Assembly: GCA_947475855.1 (NCBI GenBank) | Contig: CANJPN010000036.1 | Span: 1-19,582 of the forward strand | DNA from: Bradyrhizobiaceae bacterium | GTDB lineage: Bacteria; Pseudomonadota; Alphaproteobacteria; Rhizobiales; Hyphomicrobiaceae | Direction of reading: 5' to 3' | DNA: 19,582 bases | Part shown: positions 6,681 to 14,244 of the stretch, one piece after another | Position numbering within the stretch: the first letter of the stretch is position 1 | Layout of the letters: each line of letters begins with the position of its first letter | Notes under the pieces: model-generated | Database searches by the model: none | Seen by the model: only the letters and a program-made list of their open reading frames with translations | What the model was told of the DNA's origin: nothing | Position numbers and translations under genes: made by a program

Positions 6681-7232
6681 ATGGACATACTGTCTATTAC
6701 AGCCAACAGACGTCGCAACCATCACTTGATCGTGAGTGGACTTTCCCCGTCTGGCACGGTTGGCCGGCTCAAGATAGGCTGCATGTTGCTTCCCTGTGCG
6801 CTCGGCAGGGCAGGACGGCGTGCGATCAAGCGCGAAGGCGACGGAGGAACGCCGAGAGGGCGTTTCCGGTTACTCTGTGTGCTTTATCGGCCCGATCGTA
6901 TCGCCCGCCCGGCAACAGGGCTGCCAGTCAGGGCCATCAGACCGGTCTGGGGGTGGTGCGACGACAGTTCCGACCGCAATTACAATCGCAAGGTCATGCT
7001 GCCGTATCCCGCCAGCCATGAAAGGCTGTGGCGCGACGACCATCTTTACGATCTGGTGGTCGTGCTCGACTACAACGTGAGCGCGCGCAAGCGGCGTGCC
7101 GGCAGTGCGATCTTCATGCATGTCGCGCGGCCGGGGTTCCTGCCGACCGAGGGCTGCGTGGCACTTGCTGCGGCTGATCTCGGCCGCGTATTGGCGCAAA
7201 TCGGGCCCAGATCGACGCTTACGATCGCGTGA
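6681..7232 (+). CDS. L,D-transpeptidase (YkuD family)
   Basis: The 183-residue protein shows the compact YkuD signature: IKREGDGGTPRGRFRL (49-64), RNYNRKVMLPYPASHERLW (99-117) and the active-site segment with H147 (FMHVARPG) and catalytic C159 (PTEGCVAL). Enzymes with this fold join or exchange peptide stems of peptidoglycan (3-3 cross-links) or attach proteins to them. It is full length for the short alphaproteobacterial subgroup. No signal peptide or membrane segment is visible at the N-terminus, which is odd for a cell-wall enzyme. The start at 6681 has a weak ribosome site, so a later start around residue 20 is possible but would not add a signal. It is divergent from the OmpR-type regulator. 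Confidence 0.85.
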   Translation: MDILSITANRRRNHHLIVSGLSPSGTVGRLKIGCMLLPCALGRAGRRAIKREGDGGTPRGRFRLLCVLYRPDRIARPATGLPVRAIRPVWGWCDDSSDRNYNRKVMLPYPASHERLWRDDHLYDLVVVLDYNVSARKRRAGSAIFMHVARPGFLPTEGCVALAAADLGRVLAQIGPRSTLTIA

Positions 7233-7368
7233 GACGACCGTCAGGACCGAGGACCAGAGGCGCGCCTTCGGCACTTGAAAGGTGCGTGCGGCTTCTGGCA
7301 CAACCAAACCCTATCCATGCACCGGAGCGCCGTGGCGCCCGGCCCCACCCCGCACCCAGGTATTGCTC

Positions 7369-8022
7369 ATGCAGTTCGAGAACAGTTTCGACGTACCGTT
7401 GCCTCCCGCCGAAGCTTGGAAGGTGCTGCTCGACGTGCCGCGCATCGCACCGTGCTTGCCCGGCGCGGAGCTGACCGAGACGCTCGGACCCGACAAGTAC
7501 AAAGGTCGCGCCGGCGTGAAGATCGGGCCGGTCAACCTGTTTTTCGCGGGTGAAGCCGAAATCGTCGAACGGGACAATGCAGCATACAAAGCCAAGCTCA
7601 AGGGGCGCGGCAACGACACCAAGGGCCGTGGACAGGCGAGCGCTGTCGTGGATTTCGCTCTGGTTCCGGCTGGCAGCGGCACGCGCGTCAACGTCGTGAC
7701 CGACCTCAACATGACGGGCATGGTGGCACAGTACGGACGCGCCTCCGGCTTGATGAAGGAAATCGCCGGCGCGATCCTCACTCAGTTCGCGGACAACCTG
7801 CGCAAGGAGATCGAGCGCAGCGAGCCGGCTCCGGAAGCCGCCGTGGCGTCGGCTGAAGGTGCAACGAACACGGCGCCGGCCTCAACACCATCAACCTCCT
7901 CGGCAACTGCGACTGCTCCGCCGCGCGCCACACCGCCGGCCGCGACGCCGGTTTCCGCGTTCGCGATCCTTTGGATTGCTTTGAAGTCCTGGATCGGCGG
8001 CATGTTCGGCCGCAAGGGCTGA
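7369..8022 (+). CDS. CoxG family protein (SRPBCC fold) with C-terminal membrane anchor
   Basis: The 217-residue product begins MQFENSFDVPLPPAEAWKVL and continues PRIAPCLPGAELTE, the hallmark opening of CoxG/carbon-monoxide-dehydrogenase subunit G proteins. The SRPBCC fold spans about 1-150. An Ala/Pro/Thr/Ser-rich linker (152-195) leads to a hydrophobic end FAILWIALKSWIGGMF (198-213) that can attach to the membrane; in Oligotropha CoxG tethers CO dehydrogenase to the membrane. No coxL/M/S genes are nearby, so this is an orphan relative whose partner is unknown. Upstream in-frame sequence back to 7282 is proline/arginine-rich and not part of the family, so the ATG at 7369 was taken. Confidence 0.85.
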   Translation: MQFENSFDVPLPPAEAWKVLLDVPRIAPCLPGAELTETLGPDKYKGRAGVKIGPVNLFFAGEAEIVERDNAAYKAKLKGRGNDTKGRGQASAVVDFALVPAGSGTRVNVVTDLNMTGMVAQYGRASGLMKEIAGAILTQFADNLRKEIERSEPAPEAAVASAEGATNTAPASTPSTSSATATAPPRATPPAATPVSAFAILWIALKSWIGGMFGRKG

Positions 8023-8051
8023 AGATCGGCGCCTGCGGCTTCTGCTGCTGG

Positions 8052-8091
8052 ATTCCCGACGCTCGCTCGCGCTGCTCGCGCGGTCGAGAAT
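8052..8091. repeat. Imperfect inverted repeat between convergent genes
   Basis: ATTCCCGAC (8052-8060) pairs with GTCGAGAAT (8083-8091) with one mismatch around a GC-rich middle. It fills the short gap between the converging coxG-like and DUF1489 genes and resembles dispersed palindromic elements of Hyphomicrobiales. It may serve as a shared transcription end. Confidence 0.45.
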
Positions 8092-8095
8092 GACG

Positions 8096-8536
8096 TTAGA
8101 GAAGGCCGAGTTCGGCGAGGTCTTTGCGCATCTGCGGGGGCATGCCGGCGAGGTCGTCGAGGACGCGGCCGCCGAGATCTGGCGGGGCGGCGTCGGCTTC
8201 GAGATAGCGCCAGCCCTGGAAGGCGCGGCGTGGCGTCGGCCGTACCGGGATCAACTCGCGCTCGAGCAGGATGAGGCAACAAGGGCGGCCGTCCGGGCGC
8301 GTTCCCTCGCCGAAGCCCGTGAGCTTCTGGCGTGCCAAAATCATGCCCTTGATCACCCAATAAATCGAGCCGCCGTCGAGCAGGTCCGTGTCGCGCTTGG
8401 GCTTCTGGCCGGTGCGGTGGAACAGCCGCGGCTTCTTCTCGCCGGCCGCCTTCATCTGCGCCAAGCGCTCGGTCTGCCAGGAGGCGAGATCCTCGATCGA
8501 GTCGGTGCCGACGCTGAGCTTGATGAGGTGAAGCAT
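8096..8536 (-). CDS. DUF1489 family protein
   Basis: The 146-residue protein opens MLHLIKLSVGTDSIEDLASWQ and contains PRLFHRTGQKPKR (36-48), GSIYWVIKGMILARQ (56-70) and CCLILLERELIPVRPTPRRAFQGWRYL (85-111). This matches my recollection of DUF1489, a conserved alphaproteobacterial family of unknown function with typical length about 145. It looks cytoplasmic: no signal peptide or membrane helix. It follows the arsC-like gene on the same strand after a 96-base gap and converges with the CoxG gene. No catalytic motif can be named. Confidence 0.8.
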   Translation of the reverse strand: MLHLIKLSVGTDSIEDLASWQTERLAQMKAAGEKKPRLFHRTGQKPKRDTDLLDGGSIYWVIKGMILARQKLTGFGEGTRPDGRPCCLILLERELIPVRPTPRRAFQGWRYLEADAAPPDLGGRVLDDLAGMPPQMRKDLAELGLL

Positions 8537-8632
8537 GTAGCGGGATCAGATCTGGTGAGGGGGGAAGCGGTCTGGCCGGGCAGGTATCCTACCCCATACG
8601 GAGCCGCCAAGAACTAGATCCCTGCCGGTTTC

Positions 8633-9013
8633 TCACAGAATCTCGTTCAGCCGGTCGGCAGGGCGGCAGAGGCGTACGCCTTTGCTCGTCACGACGATCG
8701 GACGGTTCATCAGAATGGGATGCTCGACCATGGCGTCTATCATGGTCTTCTCGGTGACGCCGTCGCGGCCGAGATCCAGGTCGGCGAACACCTTTTCTTT
8801 CGGGCGGATCAAGTCGCTGGCCTCGAGGCCTGCGGCCTTCATCAGCTCGACGAGGCGTGCGCGGCCGGGCGGGTTCTTCAGATATTCGATCACCTCGGGC
8901 TCGATTCCGGCCGCACGGATCGCCGCCAGGGTGGTGCGGGACGTTCCGCACTTGGGGTTGTGGTAGATCGTAACCGCCGACCTGCCGTTCGAACCCTTGG
9001 TGATTTCGCTCAT
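8633..9013 (-). CDS. arsC: Arsenate reductase, glutaredoxin-coupled ArsC type
   Basis: The 126-residue protein has catalytic C22 in NPKCGTSR, then LKNPPGRARL (46-55), R70, the block HPILMNRPIVV (98-108, R104) and RLCRP (114-118, R117). These four residues correspond to C12, R60, R94 and R107 of the plasmid R773 enzyme with a constant offset of ten, so chemistry should be intact: arsenate is reduced to arsenite via glutathione and glutaredoxin. It acts in the cytoplasm. No arsR, arsB or acr3 gene is close, so it is an isolated copy, as is common in chromosomes. The start at 9013 is chosen because AGGA (9020-9023) is well spaced from it and too close to the ATG at 9019. Confidence 0.85.
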   Translation of the reverse strand: MSEITKGSNGRSAVTIYHNPKCGTSRTTLAAIRAAGIEPEVIEYLKNPPGRARLVELMKAAGLEASDLIRPKEKVFADLDLGRDGVTEKTMIDAMVEHPILMNRPIVVTSKGVRLCRPADRLNEIL

Positions 9014-9019
9014 GGTCAT

Positions 9020-9023
9020 TCCT
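9020..9023 (-). promoter_or_regulatory. Ribosome binding site deciding the arsC start
   Basis: AGGA on the minus strand lies six bases before the ATG at 9013 but directly abuts the ATG at 9019, which favours the former. Confidence 0.45.
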
Positions 9024-9229
9024 ATTTGGAAGTGGCGGGTGCCAGGTTGAGTGCGCATCGATGCATGATTTTTCCCCTTTCGCCACAAGGGCCGGTTGGT
9101 TCCACCTCGATGTCGCATCGGCGGCCAGTCCGAACTGGAAGTTGCATCGAAAGCCGCGTCCATGGCTCATCGTTCGTTGACGCCTAGTCGATATGCTTTT
9201 CCAGGCGTCGGCGTGGAGTTGAGCGAGCA

Positions 9230-9973
9230 ATGGGTCTGGCCAATTTACTAATCGGTAAGCGCAAAGCAACTTCTGCCGATCGGCCTGCAGGACGCGGACC
9301 GGCGCCCGCAGCAAAGGTCTTCCCGCGAGAAGTATGGCAGGATCCGAAAGCCGGGGCGTTTTTGCGCTCCGTTGGACTCAGTCCGGATGACCCGATCAAC
9401 TCTCTAGCGACACAAGGCGAGATGGCCGAACTGCTCGAGCGCGAGCGCCTGCACATGGTCAAAACCCACGAAGCCGTCGCCGCCGTGGTGCCGTTTCGCA
9501 TGGTGCCATGTCATCTCTTGCCGCCCGCCCTATGGGAAACGAGATTCGGCGCCTTCCTGCTGACGCGGCTCGACCTGTCTCCGTATCGTCCGTGGAATAC
9601 GATCCTGCTTCCGCTCGACGGCGCGGGCGCGGCCGCTACCGGCCTGCCGGTGCGTCGCAGCACGGGTATCCGGCCGGTCAGCGCCGAGATCATCTGCTTC
9701 ATGGAGCAGATCGCCGAGGGCTATCAGGGCAAACAGCCCGACAACATCACGCAAGCTTTTTACATTGTTCTCGACGCGGTCGCTCAGAACAATCCGGATC
9801 TCCTGCCGCACGAGACGCGCGACCTGTCGCCGAATGTCTCGCGTGCCCGCACCCGGGTTCGCTCGCTGGCCATCGGGATTTCCATGAAGGAAGTGCCGGG
9901 CCTCGATATCCCGACCGTTCGAAAGGCGCACGCTGCGCTGCTCGCCGCGCCGGAGATACAACTGCTCGCGTGA
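9230..9973 (+). CDS. Unrecognised 247-residue cytoplasmic protein
   Basis: I do not recognise this family. The protein begins MGLANLLIGKRKATSADR; residues 1-30 are rich in Ala, Pro and Arg and probably disordered. A mixed alpha/beta part follows (about 30-140), then a helical C-terminal part (about 145-245) containing EIICFMEQIAEGYQGK and ITQAFYIVLDAVAQNNPDLL. There is no signal peptide or clear membrane helix. Even amino-acid composition and G/C-ending codons along the whole frame support real coding. It is divergent from arsC with 216 bases between them and converges with the next gene. GGAG at 9215-9218 is a distant ribosome site; GAGCGAG nearer the ATG is an alternative. Confidence 0.65.
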   Translation: MGLANLLIGKRKATSADRPAGRGPAPAAKVFPREVWQDPKAGAFLRSVGLSPDDPINSLATQGEMAELLERERLHMVKTHEAVAAVVPFRMVPCHLLPPALWETRFGAFLLTRLDLSPYRPWNTILLPLDGAGAAATGLPVRRSTGIRPVSAEIICFMEQIAEGYQGKQPDNITQAFYIVLDAVAQNNPDLLPHETRDLSPNVSRARTRVRSLAIGISMKEVPGLDIPTVRKAHAALLAAPEIQLLA

Positions 9974-10013
9974 GCGCCAGCGTATTCGAACCGAGACAAA
10001 GCCCTTTATCTTA

Positions 10014-10457
10014 CTATTTCGCGGTGCAAGTGCCGGTATACTGCGCGATCAAGGGCTCGCCGAACAAGCCGAAGTGACGCGAATGCACGGCGGGATAGCG
10101 GCCCTGCTTCTCGTCTCTCTGGTAGACCGTCGTGATGTTCAAATACCCTTCCGCGACAACTTCCAGATAGTGGTTCGCACCCAGCGCGCGGACGATGCGC
10201 AGCGTGCCCTTGCCGTCAGATGTGACGAGATCGGCGCGCTGGCCTTCGAGGTCGATGCTGCCGATCTCCATGGCTAGAGCTTTTGCGGGGCGGCTGCGAT
10301 AGCGGCCCTTGGCGTAGGCCTGACTGGCGCCGCGCGGGAACGTGCAGACAAAACCTTTCGGCGTTTCCTGCGCCTCGGTGGAAGGTGAGACAACGCTCAC
10401 CCCGAGCATGAGCACGAAAATCAGCGAGCTTGCGGTGAGGCCTGTACGCTTGGACAT
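10014..10457 (-). CDS. Small secreted protein of unknown function
   Basis: The 147-residue product starts MSKRTGLTASSLIFVLMLGV, a positively charged end followed by a hydrophobic stretch, with likely cleavage near residue 29 (STEAQ). The mature part has only two cysteines, C38 (FVCTF) and C144 (GTCTAK) near its two ends, which could form a disulfide in the periplasm. It reads as a mostly beta protein (LEVVAEGYLNITTVY). Two stop codons stand in tandem after the last codon. The ATG at 10457 is favoured over an upstream in-frame start (10532) because it gives a proper signal peptide. I know similar rhizobial hypothetical proteins but no function. It lies 123 bases downstream of the FGE-like gene, same strand. 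Confidence 0.65.
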   Translation of the reverse strand: MSKRTGLTASSLIFVLMLGVSVVSPSTEAQETPKGFVCTFPRGASQAYAKGRYRSRPAKALAMEIGSIDLEGQRADLVTSDGKGTLRIVRALGANHYLEVVAEGYLNITTVYQRDEKQGRYPAVHSRHFGLFGEPLIAQYTGTCTAK

Positions 10458-10579
10458 GAAACGGGCTCTGTTGGCGAGGAAGTAGACGCGACTTTCCCAA
10501 GCTATCTGCACCAGCGGTTCCGCGGGCCGCAACAGAATTGCTCGATCTGACTTTACGCGCGGCGGATCCTGGCACCCTA

Positions 10580-11401
10580 TCAGCCGCTTTTTGCACAGCG
10601 GAAGCCGATATTATGGTGTCCAGCTCGGGCGTTACGGGAAACGGTTGCACCCCGCCACGTCGCGCGCAGCGTGTCGGGACCGGTGTCGGCAGCGCCGCCG
10701 CGCGTGACACGGTCGGCGAGCTTGTCCGGGTCCTCGCGACCGTCATCGGCGCGATAGGGATAGGGCAGCGCGATCGACGATGTCCATTGATGGACGTTGC
10801 CGGTGAGGTCCAGAACGCCCTCGGGAGTGGCGCCTTTGGGATGCGTGGCGACGTCGGCGAAAGCGCTGTAGCCGGCGGCATAGCGGGCAAGCGACTTGTC
10901 AGGCTTCGCCTCGCCCCAGGGATAGGTGCGCCCTGAAGTTCCGCGCGCGGCGAACTCCCATTCGGCTTCGGTCGGTAGCCGCTTACCCTTCCAGGCACAG
11001 TAATCGCGGGCGCCGTACCACGACGCCTCGATGACGGGTTTCGACTCCCAGCCCGGATCAGCGAGCCATGCTGCGCCGCGTTTGTGTATGCGAGCGTCGC
11101 TGTCGTCGTCGTCGAACAGGCGCTGGCCGCGCGGATTGTTCACGCCGCCGCCGAGCATGTCGAGAAACCGGGCAAATTCAGCATGGGTCACGGGCCGCTT
11201 GTCCAGCGAGAACGGCCCGACGGTCACGGCGTGTGCAGGGCGTTCGTCGGCGAGCCACTTGTCGGAGCCCATCGTGAAACTGCCGCCAGCGATGCGCACC
11301 ATCTCGACATCGCGCGTTGCTGGCTGAGCCGCGGCCGAGGCGACTGCAAGCACTGCGCAGGCAGCAGCTAAGCTGCCTGCAGCGCGCAAGGCCGTCTTCA
11401 C
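10580..11401 (-). CDS. Exported FGE/SUMF1-fold protein lacking catalytic cysteines
   Basis: The 273-residue product has a clear signal peptide (about 1-25, ending ASAAAQ) and the formylglycine-generating-enzyme fold: RIAGGSFTMGS (36-46), ERPAHAVTV, KRPVTHAEFARFL, GKRLPTEAEWEFAARG (138-153), YPWGE, LDLTGNVHQWTSS (197-209) and GHHNIGFRCA (261-270). The two active-site Cys that bind copper in true FGEs, expected near 240-250, are absent: that segment reads ADTGPDTLRATWRG. The mature protein contains only C135 and C269. Sulfatase activation is therefore unlikely; FGE-fold proteins also act as ligand binders or in other oxidations. It starts with GTG at 11401, overlapping the stop of the upstream Bug receptor by four bases (GTGA), so the pair is translationally coupled. 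No sulfatase gene is nearby. Confidence 0.8.
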   Translation of the reverse strand: MKTALRAAGSLAAACAVLAVASAAAQPATRDVEMVRIAGGSFTMGSDKWLADERPAHAVTVGPFSLDKRPVTHAEFARFLDMLGGGVNNPRGQRLFDDDDSDARIHKRGAAWLADPGWESKPVIEASWYGARDYCAWKGKRLPTEAEWEFAARGTSGRTYPWGEAKPDKSLARYAAGYSAFADVATHPKGATPEGVLDLTGNVHQWTSSIALPYPYRADDGREDPDKLADRVTRGGAADTGPDTLRATWRGATVSRNARAGHHNIGFRCAKSG

Positions 11402-12411
11402 TTGAGCATCGACTGCATGCGGGCGACAAGCGCGGGCGGGGCGGCCACCGTTTCAGCCACGATTTTCTGCAGCTCCTCACCCGATAGCGGGTTCAATTCG
11501 GCGTCGCCTTTCTTGATCTCCGCAAGGAAGTCCGCGTCGTTGATCATCGCCATGAAGGCACTGCGAAGCGTCCGCACACGATCCGCAGGCAAGCCGGGCG
11601 GGGCCACGAACGAGCGGCCGATATCCTCCGCGCTGACATAGAATTCGAGCAGCTTCCTGTCGTCGGGCGTCTTGCCGAACTCGGGGAACGCTGGAACATC
11701 GGGTAGCTCGGGATGACGCTTCAGCGAATAGGTGACGAGGATATTGATCTTCTTCTCCTTGATCCAATCGGAGCGGCGAGCCTTGATCGTGTTGTAAGAG
11801 GTGAGCGAGGTGTCGACCTCGCCGCGTTCCATCGCGAGGAGGCCATCGACAGAGCCGGGATAGGGGCCGATCGTCTTGAACTTGGCCTTGATGACACCGT
11901 TCAGCAGCTTGGGATAACCTTCGGTGGGCGAGCCCGCCCCCGTGCTGGCGGCCGTCGCTTCGTGCACCAGCGCGTCCTCGACCGTCTTGATCTTCGAAGT
12001 CGCCATGCTGAGCTGGATCTGCGCGATGGATGTCGCACGGCCGATCCAATTCATCTCCGCGCTCTTGTATTTCGCGCCGGGGTTGCCGATCACTTCCTCG
12101 ATGGCCAGCGTCTGGGTGAGGATAGCAATCGACGTGCCGTCCTTCGGCGCGGCGGTATAGAGGAAGTTGGCCGCGGTGAGGCTGCCGGCGCCGGGCATCT
12201 GCTGGGGTACGATATTGGGTTTGCCGGGGACGTGCTTGCCCATATGACGGGCGACGAGGCGCGCGTAGTAGTCATATGTGCCGGCCGGTCCGAAGCCGAT
12301 CAGCAACGTGATCTGCTTGCCGGCGTAGAACTGCTCGGGAGCTTGCGCCATCGCCGGCGTAGCCGCCAGCAAGGCCGCTGCAGAGAAACATGCTTTAGAG
12401 CATTTGCGCAT
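11398..12411 (-). CDS. Bug-type (TctC) periplasmic solute receptor
   Basis: The 337-residue protein has a signal peptide (residues 1-23, ...ATPAMAQA) and the tripartite tricarboxylate transporter receptor fold: QITLLIGFGPAGTYDYYARL (33-52), HVPGKPNIVPQQMPGAGSLTAANFLY (60-85) and the C-terminal region with APPGLPADRVRTLRSAF. Such receptors bind carboxylates or related small molecules in the periplasm and deliver them to TctAB-type membrane proteins, or act as sensors; most genomes with many Bug proteins have few transporters. No tctA/tctB is in the window. It heads a leftward operon with the FGE-like gene and diverges from the thiolase operon. FGPAGTYD differs from the usual PFAAGG(P/S)xD, suggesting a different ligand or binding geometry. 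Confidence 0.85.
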   Translation of the reverse strand: MRKCSKACFSAAALLAATPAMAQAPEQFYAGKQITLLIGFGPAGTYDYYARLVARHMGKHVPGKPNIVPQQMPGAGSLTAANFLYTAAPKDGTSIAILTQTLAIEEVIGNPGAKYKSAEMNWIGRATSIAQIQLSMATSKIKTVEDALVHEATAASTGAGSPTEGYPKLLNGVIKAKFKTIGPYPGSVDGLLAMERGEVDTSLTSYNTIKARRSDWIKEKKINILVTYSLKRHPELPDVPAFPEFGKTPDDRKLLEFYVSAEDIGRSFVAPPGLPADRVRTLRSAFMAMINDADFLAEIKKGDAELNPLSGEELQKIVAETVAAPPALVARMQSMLK

Positions 12412-12467
12412 TCCAGGCTCCCAAGTTGATACGAGACGCGCTGTCGAGCACTCGTCGTTGCCCCACG

Positions 12468-12483
12468 CTGGCGTGAGCGCCAG
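12468..12483. promoter_or_regulatory. Perfect 6-bp inverted repeat in the divergent promoter region
   Basis: CTGGCG and CGCCAG flank TGAG within the 180-base region (12412-12591) between the divergent receptor and thiolase genes. It could be an operator that controls both directions or a hairpin in a leader. No regulator gene is adjacent, and chance occurrence in GC-rich DNA is possible. Confidence 0.3.
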
Positions 12484-12591
12484 TGAGGTGTCAAGGTCGA
12501 CGCACGGCCGAAATACATGCCCGGAGTGGCGCGCGCGACGGCCTTCAGCCTATGATGGCAGCAATCCCCTTGCCGAGAGGAAACCCTGGAT

Positions 12592-13764
12592 ATGGCGCAT
12601 GCGCTGCGAGACAAGTACGCGATCGTCGGAACGGGCAAAAGCCAACTTGGACGCGTACCCGGCGTCTCCACGCTCGGGCTGCTCGAACAGGCAATCGCAC
12701 AGGCGCTCGACGAGGCGGGCCTGAAGAACTCGGACGTCGACGGCGTCATCTGCCGCGGCCCGGATGACATGTACTGCTTCCATCAGCATATCGCACGGCG
12801 CCTCGACATAAACTGTGGTTTCTCGACCTCGCTCGACAATGGCGGCGCGAGCCAGATCCTTTCGATTTCCATGGCTTGCATGGCGATCGAAGCGGGATTG
12901 GCGACGACGGTGGTGTGCGGATATGGACGCGACAGCTGGTCGCGCACGCATGCGACGAAGGAGGCGCGAACTCAGACGGACCTCGTGCCTGCCGCCCAGC
13001 GCCCGCGTGAGTTCGGACCGGAGCACGGCTACTTCGCGGCTGTCGCCCCGCATGCGTTCGGCGCGCGCCGGCACATGCACGAGTTCGGCACCACGCGGGA
13101 GGATTTCGCTGAGATCGCTTGCGCGTTCCGGGAGCATGCGCTGCGAAACCCGGAAGCCATGATGAAGGAGCCATTGACGCGGGCTGACTATCTGGCGGCT
13201 CGGTACATCGTCGAGCCGTTCGGGCTCTTCGACTGCAGCATCCTCTCCGATGGCGCGGGCGCCGTGGTCGTCACGTCGGCGGAGCGCGCGCGGGACCTGA
13301 AATCGCGCCCCGTGACGATCAAGGGGTTCGCGACGTTCAACAACACCAAAGGCTGGTTCGAGGAGGACCACATGGTGTCGACGGCAGCGCAGGAAAGCGG
13401 CGCGCGCGCCTACAAGATGGCAGGTGTTGGCCCCTCCGACATCGACACCGGGCAGATCTACGATTGTTTCACGTACATGGTGCTCACACAGCTCGAGGAC
13501 TACGGCTTCGCGAGAAAAGGCGAAGGCGGTGAATTCGTCCGCTCGGGCGCATTGCGGCTCGGTGGTGCGTTGCCGACCAACACATCGGGCGGGCAACTTT
13601 CAGAAGCGCATGTCGAGGGCATGCTGCAGATCGTTGAAGGTGCGCGGCAATTGCAAGGACGATACGACGCGAGCCGGCAGGTCAGGGACGCTGAAATCGC
13701 GCTCGTCTCGGGCCACGGCGGCAATACCGTGTGCCATTCCACTCTCATTCTCGGCAAGGCTTGA
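12592..13764 (+). CDS. Thiolase-fold (SCP2/lipid-transfer-type) enzyme without nucleophilic Cys
   Basis: The 390-residue protein has the thiolase-like fold of the SCP2/lipid-transfer group: KYAIVGTGKSQLGRVPG (8-24), EAGLKNSDVDGVI, the dimer loop LSDGAGAVVV (218-227), QIYDCFTYMVLTQLEDYGF (288-306), GGQLSEAHVEGM (333-344) and SGHGG (373-377). In true thiolases a Cys follows Asn-x in NxCAS; here the segment reads DNGGAS (82-87), so G85 replaces it. H340 and H375 remain. Claisen condensation through an acyl-enzyme is thus unlikely. Relatives without this Cys that pair with DUF35 proteins (Ltp2/ChsH2 in steroid degradation) are retro-aldolases acting on CoA thioesters. The next gene is a DUF35 protein four bases away, so a complex is probable. 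GAGAGG (12576-12581) precedes the ATG. Confidence 0.85.
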   Translation: MAHALRDKYAIVGTGKSQLGRVPGVSTLGLLEQAIAQALDEAGLKNSDVDGVICRGPDDMYCFHQHIARRLDINCGFSTSLDNGGASQILSISMACMAIEAGLATTVVCGYGRDSWSRTHATKEARTQTDLVPAAQRPREFGPEHGYFAAVAPHAFGARRHMHEFGTTREDFAEIACAFREHALRNPEAMMKEPLTRADYLAARYIVEPFGLFDCSILSDGAGAVVVTSAERARDLKSRPVTIKGFATFNNTKGWFEEDHMVSTAAQESGARAYKMAGVGPSDIDTGQIYDCFTYMVLTQLEDYGFARKGEGGEFVRSGALRLGGALPTNTSGGQLSEAHVEGMLQIVEGARQLQGRYDASRQVRDAEIALVSGHGGNTVCHSTLILGKA

Positions 13765-13768
13765 GCCC

Positions 13769-14200
13769 ATGAGCGATCCGCAAACAACTAAATCAGCCTA
13801 TGCCAAGCCGATCCCGGTTCCTTCGCACGAGTCTCGCCCCTTTTGGGAGGCGCTCCGGCAACACAAGCTCACGATGCCGAAATGCAGCGCGTGCGGCCAT
13901 CGCTGGTTTCCGCCGACGCTGTTGTGCCCCTCATGCCGGTCGGCCGAAGTCGTATGGGAGCCCGTCAGCGGCCGGGGCAAAGTCTTCTCCTTCGTCAACT
14001 TCCATCGGAATTATCACAAGGGCTTCGCTGACGAGCGGCCATACTGCGTCGCCGTCGTCGCATTGGACGAAGGACCGCGGATGATCTCGAACGTGATCGG
14101 CATCGCGCCGGACGAGGTGCGGTGCGACATGGCCGTCGAGGTGGTATACGAGGACATAGCGGAGACGGCGACGCTGGCGAAGTTCAAGCCGGTCGGTTGA
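13769..14200 (+). CDS. DUF35 zinc-ribbon/OB-fold protein, partner of the thiolase
   Basis: The 143-residue protein contains a rubredoxin-like zinc ribbon with CSAC (about 35-38) and CPSC (about 53-56), then an OB-fold (SGRGKVFSFVNFHRNYHKGF through IGIAPDEVRCDMAVEVVYEDI) typical of the DUF35/OB_aCoA group, which binds acyl-CoA. In archaeal thiolase/HMG-CoA synthase complexes and in Ltp2-ChsH2, such proteins feed CoA substrates to the thiolase-fold partner. Only four bases separate its ATG from the thiolase stop. The frame stays open upstream inside the thiolase gene, but that part is a shadow; MSDPQTTKSAY is the natural start. Length matches the family (about 130-150). Confidence 0.85.
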   Translation: MSDPQTTKSAYAKPIPVPSHESRPFWEALRQHKLTMPKCSACGHRWFPPTLLCPSCRSAEVVWEPVSGRGKVFSFVNFHRNYHKGFADERPYCVAVVALDEGPRMISNVIGIAPDEVRCDMAVEVVYEDIAETATLAKFKPVG

Positions 14201-14230
14201 GAGCGCGCCCGGTAACAACAAAGAATGCCC

Positions 14231-14237
14231 GAGGGGG
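14231..14237 (+). promoter_or_regulatory. Ribosome binding site of the second Bug receptor gene
   Basis: GAGGGGG lies seven bases before the ATG at 14245 and selects this start over upstream in-frame codons within the DUF35 gene. Confidence 0.55.
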
Positions 14238-14244
14238 AAATCGG

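Noticed and set aside
7369..8022. Part of a carbon monoxide dehydrogenase cluster
   Set aside because: No coxL, coxM, coxS or maturation gene is present on either side.
10580..11401. Annotation as a sulfatase-activating formylglycine-generating enzyme
   Set aside because: The catalytic Cys pair is missing and no sulfatase gene is nearby.
12550..13596. 348-codon minus-strand frame opposite the thiolase gene
   Set aside because: Arg/His/Ala-rich shadow with no family signature; the plus-strand thiolase explains the region fully.
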